A stretch of 64,000 bases of DNA. Source: JANMES01 sp038329865 (GTDB lineage: Bacteria > Planctomycetota > Phycisphaerae > Tepidisphaerales > Tepidisphaeraceae). The notes beneath the pieces were generated by a model. That model did not search any database, had not been told where the DNA came from, and saw only the letters and a program-made list of their open reading frames with translations. Each line of letters opens with the position of its first letter. The stretch's first letter is position 1. Below are positions 1 through 8,852 of the stretch, piece after piece. A program made the translations under genes and the position numbers. The stretch is from NCBI GenBank assembly GCA_038329865.1, contig JBBQNK010000007.1:1-64000 (forward strand), written 5' to 3'.

Positions 1-414
1 GGCGTGACCCCACCCTGCTGATCGCCCGCCGACTACGAGCCCGCCGGCGTACATCGACTGCCTGCGACAGGAATCAAATAACGGCTGTCAAAAACAACGT
101 GTTTTGCAGCAGCCTGCTAGAGCATTTCACCTAAAGCTATACCGTCATCATGAGGTACTCGGAAGGGTCTAGCCACTCCGCGCAGTCGGCTAGATCCTTC
201 GGACTACCTCAGGATGACGATGATGAAAAATCATGCGAAACAAGTGAACGTGACACGCTCTAGAAGGTGCACGGATCCCCGCCATCGCTCGCCTAATGTC
301 GCCACGAAAGAAAGCATTCGCCGCGATTTTTGAACTAGCCGGGAAGGTTGCATCCCTTTACGATTGCGGCGCAGTGATTGAAGAGTTGCCGCTGCTCGCC
401 GTGGAGATTTGTTC
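1..414. other. Gene-poor left edge
   Basis: No convincing gene lies in the first 414 bases. One plus-strand frame (third base onward) is open from the window edge to about base 140, so the tail of an upstream gene is possible, but the translation is Arg-rich and matches nothing I recognise. The only clear structure is the long inverted repeat at 143-219. Confidence 0.5.
143..219. repeat. Long imperfect inverted repeat, GTCATCCTGAGG-type
   Basis: The 32-base arms at 143-174 and 188-219 are complementary with four mismatches around a 13-base loop. The arm core (CGTCATC-TGAGGTA, then GAAGG-TCTAGCC) resembles a class of intergenic palindrome common in several bacterial phyla. It would form a strong hairpin in RNA or a cruciform in DNA. 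Function unknown. Confidence 0.85.
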
Positions 415-1146
415 ATGACGACCCGCCTTGTAGAAATCCGTCAGAAGGTCCTGAAGCAGAACGACGTGACCGCCCGCGCCCTGCGAAGCCAGTTCCATGC
501 CGCCGGTATTTTTGTCGTCAGCCTTGTCTCCAGCCCCGGCTCGGGGAAGACGGCGTTTCTGGAGCGCACGCTCACGCAGTTGGCCAGGTCGCACAAGGTG
601 GCCGCGCTCGTCGGCGATCTCGCGACCGACAACGACGCCGTGCGCCTCGCCCGCAGCGGCGTGCCGGTGAAGCAGATCGTCACCGGCACGGTGTGTCATC
701 TCGAAGCGGAAATGGTTCGCTCGGCCATGGTCGATTGGCTGCCGGCCGATCTCGACTTTTTGTTCCTCGAAAACGTCGGCAACCTCGTCTGCCCTTCCAG
801 CTACGATCTCGGTGAAGACCTGCGGCTGGTGCTGATGAGTGTCACTGAAGGCGAAGACAAGCCGCTGAAATACCCGACAATCTTCAACACCGCCGACGTC
901 GCGGTGATCACCAAGACCGATCTCGCCGCCGCCGTGGAATTTGATTCCGCCGCCGCCCATCGCAACATCCAGGCGGTTCGGCCGGGGATGACCGTGCTCG
1001 AATTGTCGACCAAGACCGGCGCCGGTTTCGATCAATGGATCGACCTGCTCGCCGCCCGGCATCGTGAGACCGCCGCCGGAGGTCGCGCGCAAAACAATCA
1101 GCAGCCGCCGTCGCTGGCTGCGATGGATCCAACGAACGCAACGTGA
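415..1146 (+). CDS. hypB: Hydrogenase nickel-incorporation GTPase HypB
   Basis: SIMIBI-class GTPase that, with HypA, delivers nickel to [NiFe]-hydrogenase (and sometimes urease) in the cytoplasm. The 243-residue product shows Walker A SSPGSGKT near residues 39-46, the HypB metal-site Cys94-His95, the family signature ENVGNLVCP at 119-127 (with the metal-site Cys126), and TKTD (166-169) as the G4 motif. It lacks the His-rich N-terminal nickel store of some HypB proteins. The ATG at 415 is preferred over an in-frame TTG at 409 because GGAG at 403-406 sits 8 bases before the ATG. The next gene is a HupE/UreJ nickel permease 23 bases downstream, so both probably serve nickel supply. No hydrogenase structural gene is in the window. 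Confidence 0.93.
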   Translation: MTTRLVEIRQKVLKQNDVTARALRSQFHAAGIFVVSLVSSPGSGKTAFLERTLTQLARSHKVAALVGDLATDNDAVRLARSGVPVKQIVTGTVCHLEAEMVRSAMVDWLPADLDFLFLENVGNLVCPSSYDLGEDLRLVLMSVTEGEDKPLKYPTIFNTADVAVITKTDLAAAVEFDSAAAHRNIQAVRPGMTVLELSTKTGAGFDQWIDLLAARHRETAAGGRAQNNQQPPSLAAMDPTNAT

Positions 1147-1169
1147 ATTTTTATAGAAGAGGATTCGCC

Positions 1170-1760
1170 ATGTCGTCCAAATCGCTGATGATCGCCGCGG
1201 GGTTGGGAGCACTTCTTGTTGTCACGCAGACCGCCGGGGCGCACCCCTGGCCGTACCACGTCGCCGGCGGGTTTGCCGCGGGTGTCGCGCATCCGTTCAG
1301 CGGACTCGATCACATTCTTGCGATGATTGCGGTAGGCATTTGCGCAGCGCAGATGGGCGGCCGGGCCATCTGGCTGCTGCCGACCGCGTTTCTTTCGTTC
1401 ATGATCGTCGGCGGCGCTGCGGGGGTTGGCCATGCCGATGTGCCGGCAGTCGAGCAGATCATCGCCGCCTCGGTGCTGGTGCTCGGGCTGATCATCGCCG
1501 GGGGTTCGCGCCTGCCGATGCTGCTGACGGTTTGCCTGGTCGGCCTCTTCGCGATTTTCCACGGCTACGCACACGGCACGGAACTTCAGTCGGGCCTGGC
1601 GCCGGCGACCTACACAACCGGCTTCATCGCCGCGACGGCAGCCCTGCATGCGATCGGCCTCGGGCTGGGCTTTGCCTCCCGCCGAATCAAGTCGCCGATT
1701 CTGCCGAGAATCGTCGGCGGTTTGATCGCGATTTTCGGCGTGGTGATGGTCTGGATGTAA
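1170..1760 (+). CDS. hupE: HupE/UreJ family nickel/cobalt permease
   Basis: Small polytopic membrane protein of 196 residues that takes up Ni2+ or Co2+ for hydrogenase or urease maturation. It has a cleavable-looking signal (about residues 1-24, ending AGA), then the family motif HPFSGLDH at 41-48 within the first transmembrane segment, a conserved FAIFHGYAHG block in the second half, and about six hydrophobic segments. The start at 1170 has an AGAGGA Shine-Dalgarno; the longer frame opening at 1143 lacks one and would bury the signal peptide. It follows hypB closely and probably shares its transcript. Confidence 0.88.
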   Translation: MSSKSLMIAAGLGALLVVTQTAGAHPWPYHVAGGFAAGVAHPFSGLDHILAMIAVGICAAQMGGRAIWLLPTAFLSFMIVGGAAGVGHADVPAVEQIIAASVLVLGLIIAGGSRLPMLLTVCLVGLFAIFHGYAHGTELQSGLAPATYTTGFIAATAALHAIGLGLGFASRRIKSPILPRIVGGLIAIFGVVMVWM

Positions 1761-1784
1761 GCTGCGACGCGCGATACGGAGTTC

Positions 1785-1828
1785 CCGCGAAGGCGCAAGC
1801 GAGTGGCCATCCGCTTGCGCCTTCGCGG
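1785..1828. repeat. Perfect 17-bp inverted repeat downstream of hupE
   Basis: Arms 1785-1801 and 1812-1828 are perfectly complementary (CCGCGAAGGCGCAAGCG) around a 10-base loop. It lies 24 bases after the hupE stop. It could end the hypB-hupE transcript, but no T-run follows. Confidence 0.85.
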
Positions 1829-2075
1829 TACTTCCAGCGGAACAATTCGGTCGAAATCTCCACAAATGAGTACGAAAGCAAAAGCCGCATAATCCTCCGG
1901 TACTCTCACGATTCCCACTTTTCATGCTGCGTATGGTGATTCGAGGCTTCCCAGAACATCCATTCTGCTCCATGTTCAACGCCGGTACATATTAAGTGGT
2001 AGACATAACGTATTCTGCGTGGGAGAGCGGTGCGCCTGTCGCGAGCCGCTCATTCTAGCTTCTCAAAAGGTCCGC

Positions 2076-3689
2076 ATGGTTTATCGATCGAAGCACTGGC
2101 ACGTTCTCGGTTTGCTGGCAGCTGCAGTGCCGGCGATGGTCGTTCATGCCGATTCGCCCGCCGTCGCGCCGGCGGCGGCGGAGGACCACACCTTTGCTTA
2201 TCACACGCCCGATGTGCTCGGCACGTCGCTCGATCTGAAGATTGTCGCTCCCACGCAAACCGAAGCCGACGCCTGCGAGCAAACGCTCCTTCATGAGATC
2301 GAGCGGCTGCGAACGATCCTCTCGACGTACGATCCGCAGTCGGAGATTTCCAAATTCCAGGCCAACGCGCCGGCGGGCTTCGTCAATGTCAGCGATGAAC
2401 TGCATGCCGTCCTGCTGGCCTACCAAACCTGGCGCACCACCAGCGGCGGCGCATACTCGGCGCAGCTGGGCGACCTGATTTCGATCTGGGGCGCGGCCGA
2501 GAAGAAAGGCGCGATTCCCACCGACGAAGAACTCGCCCCCGTGATCGCGAAGCTGAAAGAAAAAGCGTTTCTCACGTCGGCGGCATCCAACGGCGTGAAG
2601 CGGCTGACTGATCAGAAGCTGAACATCGATTCGTACGGCAAAGGCTACATCGTGCAGCGGGCGGCGGGCTTCGCGAAGCTCAAGCACCCGACGATTACCG
2701 GAATTCTGCTGAACATCGGCGGCGACATCCGCGCGTTGGGATTTTCCACGCCGCCTTCCGCCGGGCCGGGCAAGCCGTGGCTGGTGCGCGTCGCCGATCC
2801 GGACAATCCGGCCGACAATGCCGTGGCGCTCACCACGCTCAAGTTGACCAACTCCGCCGTCGCCACCTCCGGCGCTTACGAGCGCACGTATACATTCGGC
2901 GACAAAACGTTCTCGCACATTCTCAATCCGATCACCGGCAAGCCGTCGGACAACGACATTCTTTCCGCGACCGCCATCGCTTCTGATGCTGCCGTCGCCA
3001 ACGCGCTGGCGACCACGCTCTGCATTCTTCCCGAGGCCGAGGGGCTCAAGCTCGTCGAAAAAACACCCGGCGCCGCCGCGCTGCTCGTGACGCGCGACGG
3101 CCGGCAGGTGCGCAGCAAACTCCTCGCAGGGTTCGAAGTCGATCCGCCCGCCGCCCCGGCGCCGCCGGTGACGGACGCCAAGCCGCCGGACCCAAAGTCG
3201 CCCGACTCGAAACCCCCGGACTCCAAGCCCGCCGCCGGCGCGGCATGGCCCAAGGGCTTCGGCGTGGCGATGGACGTCTCCCTCCTGCCCGCAAAAAGGC
3301 AGCCGAACGATGTCCCGTACACCATCGTGTGGGTGGAAGATTCGGCCGGCAAATGCACCAAGGTGCTGGCCGCCTGGATCGGCCGGGGAAAGTACATGGC
3401 GCGGATGAACACCTTCTCCAAGCAGTTGGCGAGCGCGACTGATTTTGCCGCCGTCACCCGACCGACTCGCCGCGTCGGGCGGTACACGCTGACCTGGGAC
3501 GGCACCGACGCCGCCAACAAACCCGTCGTCGCCGGCGATTACAATATCTGGATCGAAGTCGCCTTCGATCACGGCGGCCACGCGGCGCAAAAAACCAAGA
3601 TCACCTGCGGCACAGACAAATCCTCTGCCGTCATTCCGCCGTCAACGGCGTGGGATAAGATTCCGGTAATCTATGGGCCGACGAAATAG
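2076..3689 (+). CDS. apbE: FAD:protein FMN transferase (ApbE) fused to a DUF2271 domain
   Basis: Exported flavin transferase that attaches FMN covalently to Thr/Ser of target redox proteins. The 537-residue product starts with a signal peptide (MVYRSKHWHVLGLLAAAVPA), followed by the ApbE domain. ApbE landmarks are TTSGGAYSAQLGDLISIWG, IDSYGKGYIVQ, LLNIGGDIRALG, VATSGAYER, SHILNPITGKP and the Mg-site region ASDAAVANALAT. A Pro/Lys/Asp-rich linker (PPDPKSPDSKPPDSKP) leads to a C-terminal DUF2271 domain of roughly 145 residues. DUF2271 and ApbE are often separate neighbours beside PepSY proteins; here the first two are fused and a PepSY gene follows. The ATG at 2076 is chosen over an upstream frame opening at 2019 because of AAAGG at 2066-2070 and the signal peptide. 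Confidence 0.9.
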   Translation: MVYRSKHWHVLGLLAAAVPAMVVHADSPAVAPAAAEDHTFAYHTPDVLGTSLDLKIVAPTQTEADACEQTLLHEIERLRTILSTYDPQSEISKFQANAPAGFVNVSDELHAVLLAYQTWRTTSGGAYSAQLGDLISIWGAAEKKGAIPTDEELAPVIAKLKEKAFLTSAASNGVKRLTDQKLNIDSYGKGYIVQRAAGFAKLKHPTITGILLNIGGDIRALGFSTPPSAGPGKPWLVRVADPDNPADNAVALTTLKLTNSAVATSGAYERTYTFGDKTFSHILNPITGKPSDNDILSATAIASDAAVANALATTLCILPEAEGLKLVEKTPGAAALLVTRDGRQVRSKLLAGFEVDPPAAPAPPVTDAKPPDPKSPDSKPPDSKPAAGAAWPKGFGVAMDVSLLPAKRQPNDVPYTIVWVEDSAGKCTKVLAAWIGRGKYMARMNTFSKQLASATDFAAVTRPTRRVGRYTLTWDGTDAANKPVVAGDYNIWIEVAFDHGGHAAQKTKITCGTDKSSAVIPPSTAWDKIPVIYGPTK

Positions 3690-3714
3690 GCGTAAGTCCT
3701 AAGGCGAATTCCTC

Positions 3715-3845
3715 TTTGGTGGCACAGAAATTCCTGTCTGCGACGGGCGGATGTACCCATCCATCCGTGATAAGCTTGCCGGCCGAAGAGTACGAATCGA
3801 GGAGTACGTCGCTTCGTCACAGACAAGAATGTCTGTGCCACCGAA
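3715..3845. repeat. Inverted repeat of the GGTGGCACAGACATTC type
   Basis: Arms 3715-3745 and 3815-3845 (31 bases each) pair with four mismatches, separated by about 70 bases. It fills the gap between the ApbE and PepSY genes. The long spacer distinguishes it from a simple terminator and suggests a REP- or MITE-like element. Confidence 0.75.
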
Positions 3846-3897
3846 GAAGCGAATTGACGGCGTCGAAATAGCGAAACAAGGCAGGGAAATTACTTTC

Positions 3898-4488
3898 ATG
3901 TTCCTTCCAAAAAACGTCATGCTGCTGATCCGCTCACTGCATATTTATCTCTCGATGTTCGCCCTGCTCCTCGTGCTGTTTTTTTCGATGACCGGATTCA
4001 TGATGAATCACTCGGAATTCTTCGGCATCGAAAAAACCGAAACCGCCGAGAGCAAAGTAACGATCCCGCACGACCTGCTCCCGGCCGAAGGCGCGGCCAC
4101 CAACGAAATCGCGCTCGCGGCTTACTTCCACGATACGCTGCATCTCATGGGCGAGCCCGACACCGCCGGCGCCGGCGACGACCCGATCCACCTCGTCTTC
4201 AAATCTCCCCGCGGCCGCGACGATATCGAAATCGCCCGCGCCACCGGCGAAGCCACGATCACCCACACGACCAAGAGCCTCACCGGCGTTTTGAGCAACC
4301 TCCACAAAGCCGCCGACACCGGCTCATCCTGGAAGCGAGTCGTCGACGCCACCGCCATCCTGCTGGTGCTGATCTCGCTCACGGGTTTGGTCTTGTGGAT
4401 GACGCTCGCCAAGCGGCGCACTCTGGGGCTGATTTCGCTGGCGGTGAGCGTTGTGGTGTGCGCGGGGGTGTTGTGGATCATCCTGTAG
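3898..4488 (+). CDS. PepSY-associated transmembrane protein
   Basis: Membrane protein of 196 residues. It has an N-terminal transmembrane helix around residues 8-32 (LLIRSLHIYLSMFALLLVLF), a periplasmic region of about 110 residues containing a PepSY-like segment, then two closely spaced C-terminal helices ending at VLWIIL. PepSY_TM proteins are often found with ApbE and DUF2271 and are thought to take part in membrane electron transfer or iron reduction. The order ApbE-DUF2271 then PepSY supports that assignment. The ATG at 3898 follows GGGAAA by about 9 bases; earlier in-frame starts fall inside the inverted repeat. Exact substrate unknown. Confidence 0.75.
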   Translation: MFLPKNVMLLIRSLHIYLSMFALLLVLFFSMTGFMMNHSEFFGIEKTETAESKVTIPHDLLPAEGAATNEIALAAYFHDTLHLMGEPDTAGAGDDPIHLVFKSPRGRDDIEIARATGEATITHTTKSLTGVLSNLHKAADTGSSWKRVVDATAILLVLISLTGLVLWMTLAKRRTLGLISLAVSVVVCAGVLWIIL

Positions 4489-4642
4489 AAATGCTGCTGG
4501 CAGCCGGGGAATCGGAACACAATATCAGGCAGAAAGACGCAAAACCCGCCGTTTACGGACGGTTGTGGTAGGATAATTGCGTCAACACTCCGAGTATCAA
4601 GCGGTAAATAGAATTAGACTGCAGGAGAGGAAACCAACCCCC

Positions 4643-5956
4643 ATGCGCAAATTCACCCCGTGCTACGCCCCCGTTGTCGCCCTGCTTATGTTGCTGGCTT
4701 GCTGCCCAGCATTCGCCGGCACCACTTATTTCGCTGATCCCGCCAAAGGCGCGGATGACGGCGACGGGTCAGCCGCCAAGCCTTGGAAGACGCTCGAAAC
4801 CGTCATCAAGGACGGCAAGCTCGCCACGCTCAAGGGCGGCGACACGCTGGAGCTGGCGTCGGGGTATCACGGGACGATCACGTTCTCCGGGGAGAACGAA
4901 TCGATGGTCACCATCAAAGCCGGCAAAGGGCAGCGGCCGGAGATCAGCCGGCTGACCATTCCGAGCGGTAAGAACTGGACCGTGAAGGGATTGGTCATCA
5001 GCCCGACCTTCGGCAAAGAGCCGTACAAGGGCGAGATCGTCAGCTTCGCCGACAAGGGCGAGTCGTCGAAAATTACGATCGAAGATTGCTACGTCTTCTC
5101 GGCCGAGGACTCTTCAAAATGGGACGCGCAGGAATGGATGAGCTGCAACAGCGGTATCAACATGGGCCGGGAAGGGAAGGATCTCACCCTTCGCAACTGC
5201 TACGTAAAGAACACGCGGTTCGCGATCGTGCTGTGCGCGTTTGATTCGCTGTGCGAGGGGAACGTCGTCTCCGATTACTCCGCCGACGGCATTCGCGCCA
5301 CCCGCGACGGGCTGACCGTGCAGTACAACGTGATCAAGAACGTCTACGTGAGCGACGCCGACGGCGACAAGAACCACGACGACGGCATTCAGGTCTTCCT
5401 GTTCAACAAAGGTACCGGCCTGGTGAAGAACATGAAGTTCATCGGCAACCTCATCATCGCCCACGAAGACCCGAACCAGAAATGGCGCAACGGCATGCAG
5501 GGCCTGGGCTTTTTCGACGGGCCTTTGGAAAATTTCGTGGTGACCGACAACGTGATCAGGGTCGATACATTTCACGGCATCTCCCTGTACAACGCCTTGA
5601 ACGCCCGCGTGGAAAATAACGTGGTATGGACGCTGCCGACTGACAAGACCAAGGCCTGGCTGATGTTCGGCACGAAGAGCAAGGCGGAGAAAGGCGGCAA
5701 CAACGTCGCTAAAAACAACTACGCCAACTCGTTCAACTTCAAGGCCGACAAGCCAACCGAAGAAAACAACCAGATCTCGACCGAGAAGATCTACAACGAC
5801 GCGTACGCCAAGCTGTACAAGATCATCTGCGACAAGTTCGGAGCCGACCACTTCGCCGCCGATCGACCGAGGATCGGAACCAAGTCGGCCGAGCACGCGA
5901 CAAAGGCAAAGGCTTCGGTCGATAAGCCTGCGTCCTCCGGCAAAGCCAAGCTTTGA
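4643..5956 (+). CDS. Secreted right-handed parallel beta-helix protein, copy 1
   Basis: Exported protein of 437 residues. The signal peptide runs from MRKFTPCYAP to about residue 25 (CCPAFAG). The mature start GTTYFADPAKGADDGDGSAAKPWKTL is the usual N-cap of polysaccharide-lyase/pectate-lyase-like beta-helix proteins. Repeated NxVxxN/NxxxxxxDG rungs continue to about residue 360, with a helical C-terminal tail. A carbohydrate-active role (lyase or hydrolase) is likely from the fold, but I cannot name catalytic residues. The ATG at 4643 follows GGAGAGG at 4624-4630. It is a tandem paralogue of the next gene; both begin CCATGCGCAAATTCAC and keep the same rung order. Confidence 0.8.
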   Translation: MRKFTPCYAPVVALLMLLACCPAFAGTTYFADPAKGADDGDGSAAKPWKTLETVIKDGKLATLKGGDTLELASGYHGTITFSGENESMVTIKAGKGQRPEISRLTIPSGKNWTVKGLVISPTFGKEPYKGEIVSFADKGESSKITIEDCYVFSAEDSSKWDAQEWMSCNSGINMGREGKDLTLRNCYVKNTRFAIVLCAFDSLCEGNVVSDYSADGIRATRDGLTVQYNVIKNVYVSDADGDKNHDDGIQVFLFNKGTGLVKNMKFIGNLIIAHEDPNQKWRNGMQGLGFFDGPLENFVVTDNVIRVDTFHGISLYNALNARVENNVVWTLPTDKTKAWLMFGTKSKAEKGGNNVAKNNYANSFNFKADKPTEENNQISTEKIYNDAYAKLYKIICDKFGADHFAADRPRIGTKSAEHATKAKASVDKPASSGKAKL

Positions 5957-6022
5957 ACTGCGGGCCGACTGAGTTGATGGCTATCCCGAGATGAAATTCA
6001 GTTGACGAAGATTAGTGATTCC

Positions 6023-7306
6023 ATGCGCAAATTCACGTTCATTTTGGTGTCGTGTGTTTTCCTTCTGATCCTGTCCGCCGGCGGCCAGGCACTGGCGGGC
6101 ACTACCTATTACGTCAACCCCGCTCAAGGCAGCGACGACGGCGACGGCTCGGCCGCCAAACCGTGGAAGACGCTCGAGACCGTCATCGCCAATGGACAAC
6201 TGAAATCGCTCAAGGGCGGCGACACGCTCGAACTCGAATCCGGCATCCACGGCGCCGCCAAATTCTCCGGCGACAACGACGCGATGATCACGATCGCCGC
6301 CGGCAAGGGGCAGCGGCCGCAAATCAGCCAGCTGACTTTTCACGGCAAGAACTGGACCGTCCGCGGACTCGTGATCAGTTCATCGTTCGGTAAAGAGCCG
6401 TACAAGGGAAACATGGTGACGTTCGGCGAGAACGGCGAGTCGTCGAAGCTCACCGTCGAAGACTGCTACATCTTCACCGAGGAAGATGCCTCCAACTGGG
6501 ACGCCAAGCAGTGGATGGCCGCCAACAGCGGCATCAACATGGGGCGAAACGGCACGGACATGACGGTGCGAAACTGCTACGTCCATAACGTGCGGTTCGG
6601 CATTTCACTCTGCTCGCCGGACTCGATGTGCGAAGGAAACGTGATCACCGATTACTCCGGCGACGGTATTCGCGGCACGCGCGACGGGGACACGATGCAG
6701 TACAACATCATCAAGAACATCTACGTCAGCGCCGCCGACGGCGACCCGAACCACGACGACGGCATCCAGACGTTCCTCTTCAACAAGGGTTCCGGCCTGA
6801 TTAAAAACATGAAGACGATCGGCAACATCATCATCGCCCACGAAGACCCGAACCAGAAATGGAAGAACACCCTGCAGGGCCTGGGCTATTTCGACGGCCC
6901 GCGCGACGGATTCGTGATCTCCGACAACGTAGTCAACGTCGACGCGTACCACGGCATTTCGATCTACAACTGTCGCAATTCTGTCCTCGAACGAAACGTC
7001 GTCTGGACGGCACCCGGCGAAAAAATCCGCTCGTGGATGTACATCGGCGGAAAAGACCCGGACATGGCCAACAACATTTCCCGGAACAACTACTCCAACA
7101 AGTATTCGTACGACAAAAAGAACCCGCCGAAGCAGGAGAACGACCAGATTTCGACGGAGAAGATTTACAACGAAGCGCTGGAGAAACAATTCAAAGTGAT
7201 CTGCGACAAGTTCGGCGAAAGCCACTTCGTCGCCGACCGCCCGCGGATGGTGATCAAGAAGGCGGGGCCGGCGACGGCGCCGACGACCGTGCCCGCGGCG
7301 AAATAG
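6023..7306 (+). CDS. Secreted right-handed parallel beta-helix protein, copy 2
   Basis: Exported paralogue of the preceding gene, 427 residues. It has the signal MRKFTFILVSCVFLLILSA, then GTTYYVNPAQGSDDGDGSAAKPWKTLETVI as the beta-helix cap, and nearly the same succession of rungs (for example DPNHDDGIQTFLFNKGSG, AHEDPNQKWKNTLQGLGYFDG). By eye well over half of the positions match copy 1. The C-terminus ends in a Pro/Thr/Ala-rich stretch. The start at 6023 is chosen because it matches the paralogue's start and signal peptide; the Shine-Dalgarno is poor, so it may be translated from a shared transcript with copy 1. Confidence 0.8.
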   Translation: MRKFTFILVSCVFLLILSAGGQALAGTTYYVNPAQGSDDGDGSAAKPWKTLETVIANGQLKSLKGGDTLELESGIHGAAKFSGDNDAMITIAAGKGQRPQISQLTFHGKNWTVRGLVISSSFGKEPYKGNMVTFGENGESSKLTVEDCYIFTEEDASNWDAKQWMAANSGINMGRNGTDMTVRNCYVHNVRFGISLCSPDSMCEGNVITDYSGDGIRGTRDGDTMQYNIIKNIYVSAADGDPNHDDGIQTFLFNKGSGLIKNMKTIGNIIIAHEDPNQKWKNTLQGLGYFDGPRDGFVISDNVVNVDAYHGISIYNCRNSVLERNVVWTAPGEKIRSWMYIGGKDPDMANNISRNNYSNKYSYDKKNPPKQENDQISTEKIYNEALEKQFKVICDKFGESHFVADRPRMVIKKAGPATAPTTVPAAK

Positions 7307-7314
7307 AAATGGAT

Positions 7315-7373
7315 GTCGCACGGGCTACCAGCCCATGCTCTGGACGCCAGCATGGGCTGGTAGCCCATGCGAC
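7315..7373. repeat. Inverted repeat of the GGGCTACCAGCCCATGCT type
   Basis: Arms 7315-7339 and 7349-7373 (25 bases) pair with one mismatch around a 9-base loop, 9 bases after the stop of the second beta-helix gene. Each arm is itself partly palindromic (GGGCTACCAGCCC). A further single copy of the arm core is at 8808-8827, so this is a dispersed element. Confidence 0.88.
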
Positions 7374-7424
7374 GAAGAGCAGTTCGAATACCTCGGCACC
7401 GGTTCAGTTTGTAGGGGAGTTATT

Positions 7425-7486
7425 CGTAGCACGGGCGTCTCGCCCGTGCCGAGGTGTCCTGACACGGGCGAGACGCCCGTGTTACG
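7425..7486. repeat. Inverted repeat of the GTAGCACGGGCGTCTCGCCCGTG type
   Basis: Arms 7425-7448 and 7463-7486 (24 bases) pair with one mismatch. Each arm contains its own GGGCGNNNCGCCC palindrome. Relatives with the same plan lie at 18197-18360 and 37561-37625. It sits between two convergently transcribed gene pairs. Confidence 0.88.
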
Positions 7487-7522
7487 GGGAAGCGTTCCTC
7501 CAAGTAAATCCTCACCAACACT

Positions 7523-8731
7523 TCACTTCGATTCCGGCACCCAGTCAAAGCTCGCCGTCGTGTGGCCGTCGGCCCAGTGAATGCCGTTGGTGATGTGCAG
7601 CACGCCGGCGGAGTCGTTCGTTGCTTTTACGTCGATCGCAGTGATTCCGACTTTATCCAGCGGCACCACTTCGCCGGCGTCGCTCACGCCATTGCTGTTC
7701 GCGTCGCACCAGAGTGCGATTGATTTCAACTCTTCGCCGCTCAACTTCCCGTCGTGGTTACGGTCGAGCATCGACATCGCCTCGTACCCGTTACGGAAGA
7801 GCATCTGCCACGTCATCGTGCCGAACAGCTGCCGGCCGCTGGTGATTTGGCCGGTGCCGGCGGGGTCCCACACCAGCAATCCGGCATTTCGATTGATCCA
7901 TGGCCAGTGATGGCCCGGCCCGAATCCGGCAAAATCGAACGACACGTTCGCGTCCAGATCGATCAGGTCACCGAGCGTTGATTCAGCCTTCATCGCCACA
8001 ACGATGGGCGTGACGGCCATGCCTTTGCTGAACACGGCGTCGCGCCCGTCCTCCAGCCGCTTGATCAGTTTTTCGTCGACCGGGTTGACCGTCTTGAGCA
8101 GCCGGATCGCATCCTCCGCGGCTTCGGCGCTGACAAAGGCGTCACCGGCACTGAGTCGATTGTTGCTGCTTTTGTCTTCCGCCAATCGGAGGTCGAACGC
8201 CTTAACGTACTCATCAATCACCGCCTTGAGTTCAGCCTTTCGGTCCGCCGCCGGTGCCGATCGATCTGATTCCTTCGTAGCGGCCTGCGCAACTGCCGTC
8301 GCGAGTTTTTGCTCGAGCATCCACGCCAAGCCCAAGTGATAGAGCCCATTTTTCGGCTCCATCTCAACGGCCTTGCGGTACGCGGCGATCGATAGCCCCA
8401 GGTGCTTCTTCGCGGCGTCCGACAGCAGCTTTTCATTGTCGCGCGACACGCGGACCGAAGCGTACGGCGCGAATTCCGGCAAGGCTCCCTCTTTCCCCGG
8501 GATGAGTTGGATCTGATCGCCATCCGTCGCCCAGGCCAGGCTATGTATTCGGCCGAGGAGATATTGTGCGTGCGCGTCGTCCGGATGATCCTTCGCGCTC
8601 TTTTCCAACTGCGAAACAATGTCCGCGACCGGAACGTCGACGTCGCGCCGCGCGAACTTGGCCTGGGCGTCGGCCATCAATACCAGGCAGATCGCGATGA
8701 AGCCGACGAACGCAAATGGGATCATTTTCAT
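7523..8731 (-). CDS. Exported TPR/EF-hand protein, copy 1
   Basis: 402-residue protein with a signal peptide (MKMIPFAFVGFIAICLVLMADAQA cleaved near residue 24). The N-terminal half contains TPR-like helices (HPDDAHAQYLLGRIHSLAW, then AYRKAVEMEPKNGLYHLGLAW). The C-terminal half has a conserved core LLVWDPAGTGQITSGRQLFG followed by two EF-hand-like calcium loops, DRNHDGKLSGEE and DANSNGVSDAGE. Such EF-hand tails usually bind Ca2+ outside the cytoplasm. It is a tandem paralogue of 8853-10049. Precise role unknown; a periplasmic or surface scaffold is my inference. Confidence 0.75.
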   Translation of the reverse strand: MKMIPFAFVGFIAICLVLMADAQAKFARRDVDVPVADIVSQLEKSAKDHPDDAHAQYLLGRIHSLAWATDGDQIQLIPGKEGALPEFAPYASVRVSRDNEKLLSDAAKKHLGLSIAAYRKAVEMEPKNGLYHLGLAWMLEQKLATAVAQAATKESDRSAPAADRKAELKAVIDEYVKAFDLRLAEDKSSNNRLSAGDAFVSAEAAEDAIRLLKTVNPVDEKLIKRLEDGRDAVFSKGMAVTPIVVAMKAESTLGDLIDLDANVSFDFAGFGPGHHWPWINRNAGLLVWDPAGTGQITSGRQLFGTMTWQMLFRNGYEAMSMLDRNHDGKLSGEELKSIALWCDANSNGVSDAGEVVPLDKVGITAIDVKATNDSAGVLHITNGIHWADGHTTASFDWVPESK

Positions 8732-8807
8732 GGGATTATTCCTTCATCAAACTGGAGGACTTTTTTGAATTCTTATCGCATGTGCTACGAATCCATACCT
8801 TGGCACA

Positions 8808-8827
8808 GCATGGGCTGGTAGCCCATA
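8808..8827. repeat. Solo arm of the 7315-7373 repeat
   Basis: The 20 bases at 8808-8827 match the right-arm core at 7349-7368 exactly. It lies in the 121-base gap between the two TPR/EF-hand paralogues, consistent with the duplication having carried or left part of the element. Confidence 0.8.
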
Positions 8828-8852
8828 AGACAAAACGCGAGGCGGCCCTTAC

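Noticed and set aside
2055..3590. Long minus-strand frame (511 codons) opposite the ApbE gene
   Set aside because: Arg/Gly/His-rich translation with no family features; it mirrors a GC-rich gene with clear ApbE motifs on the other strand.
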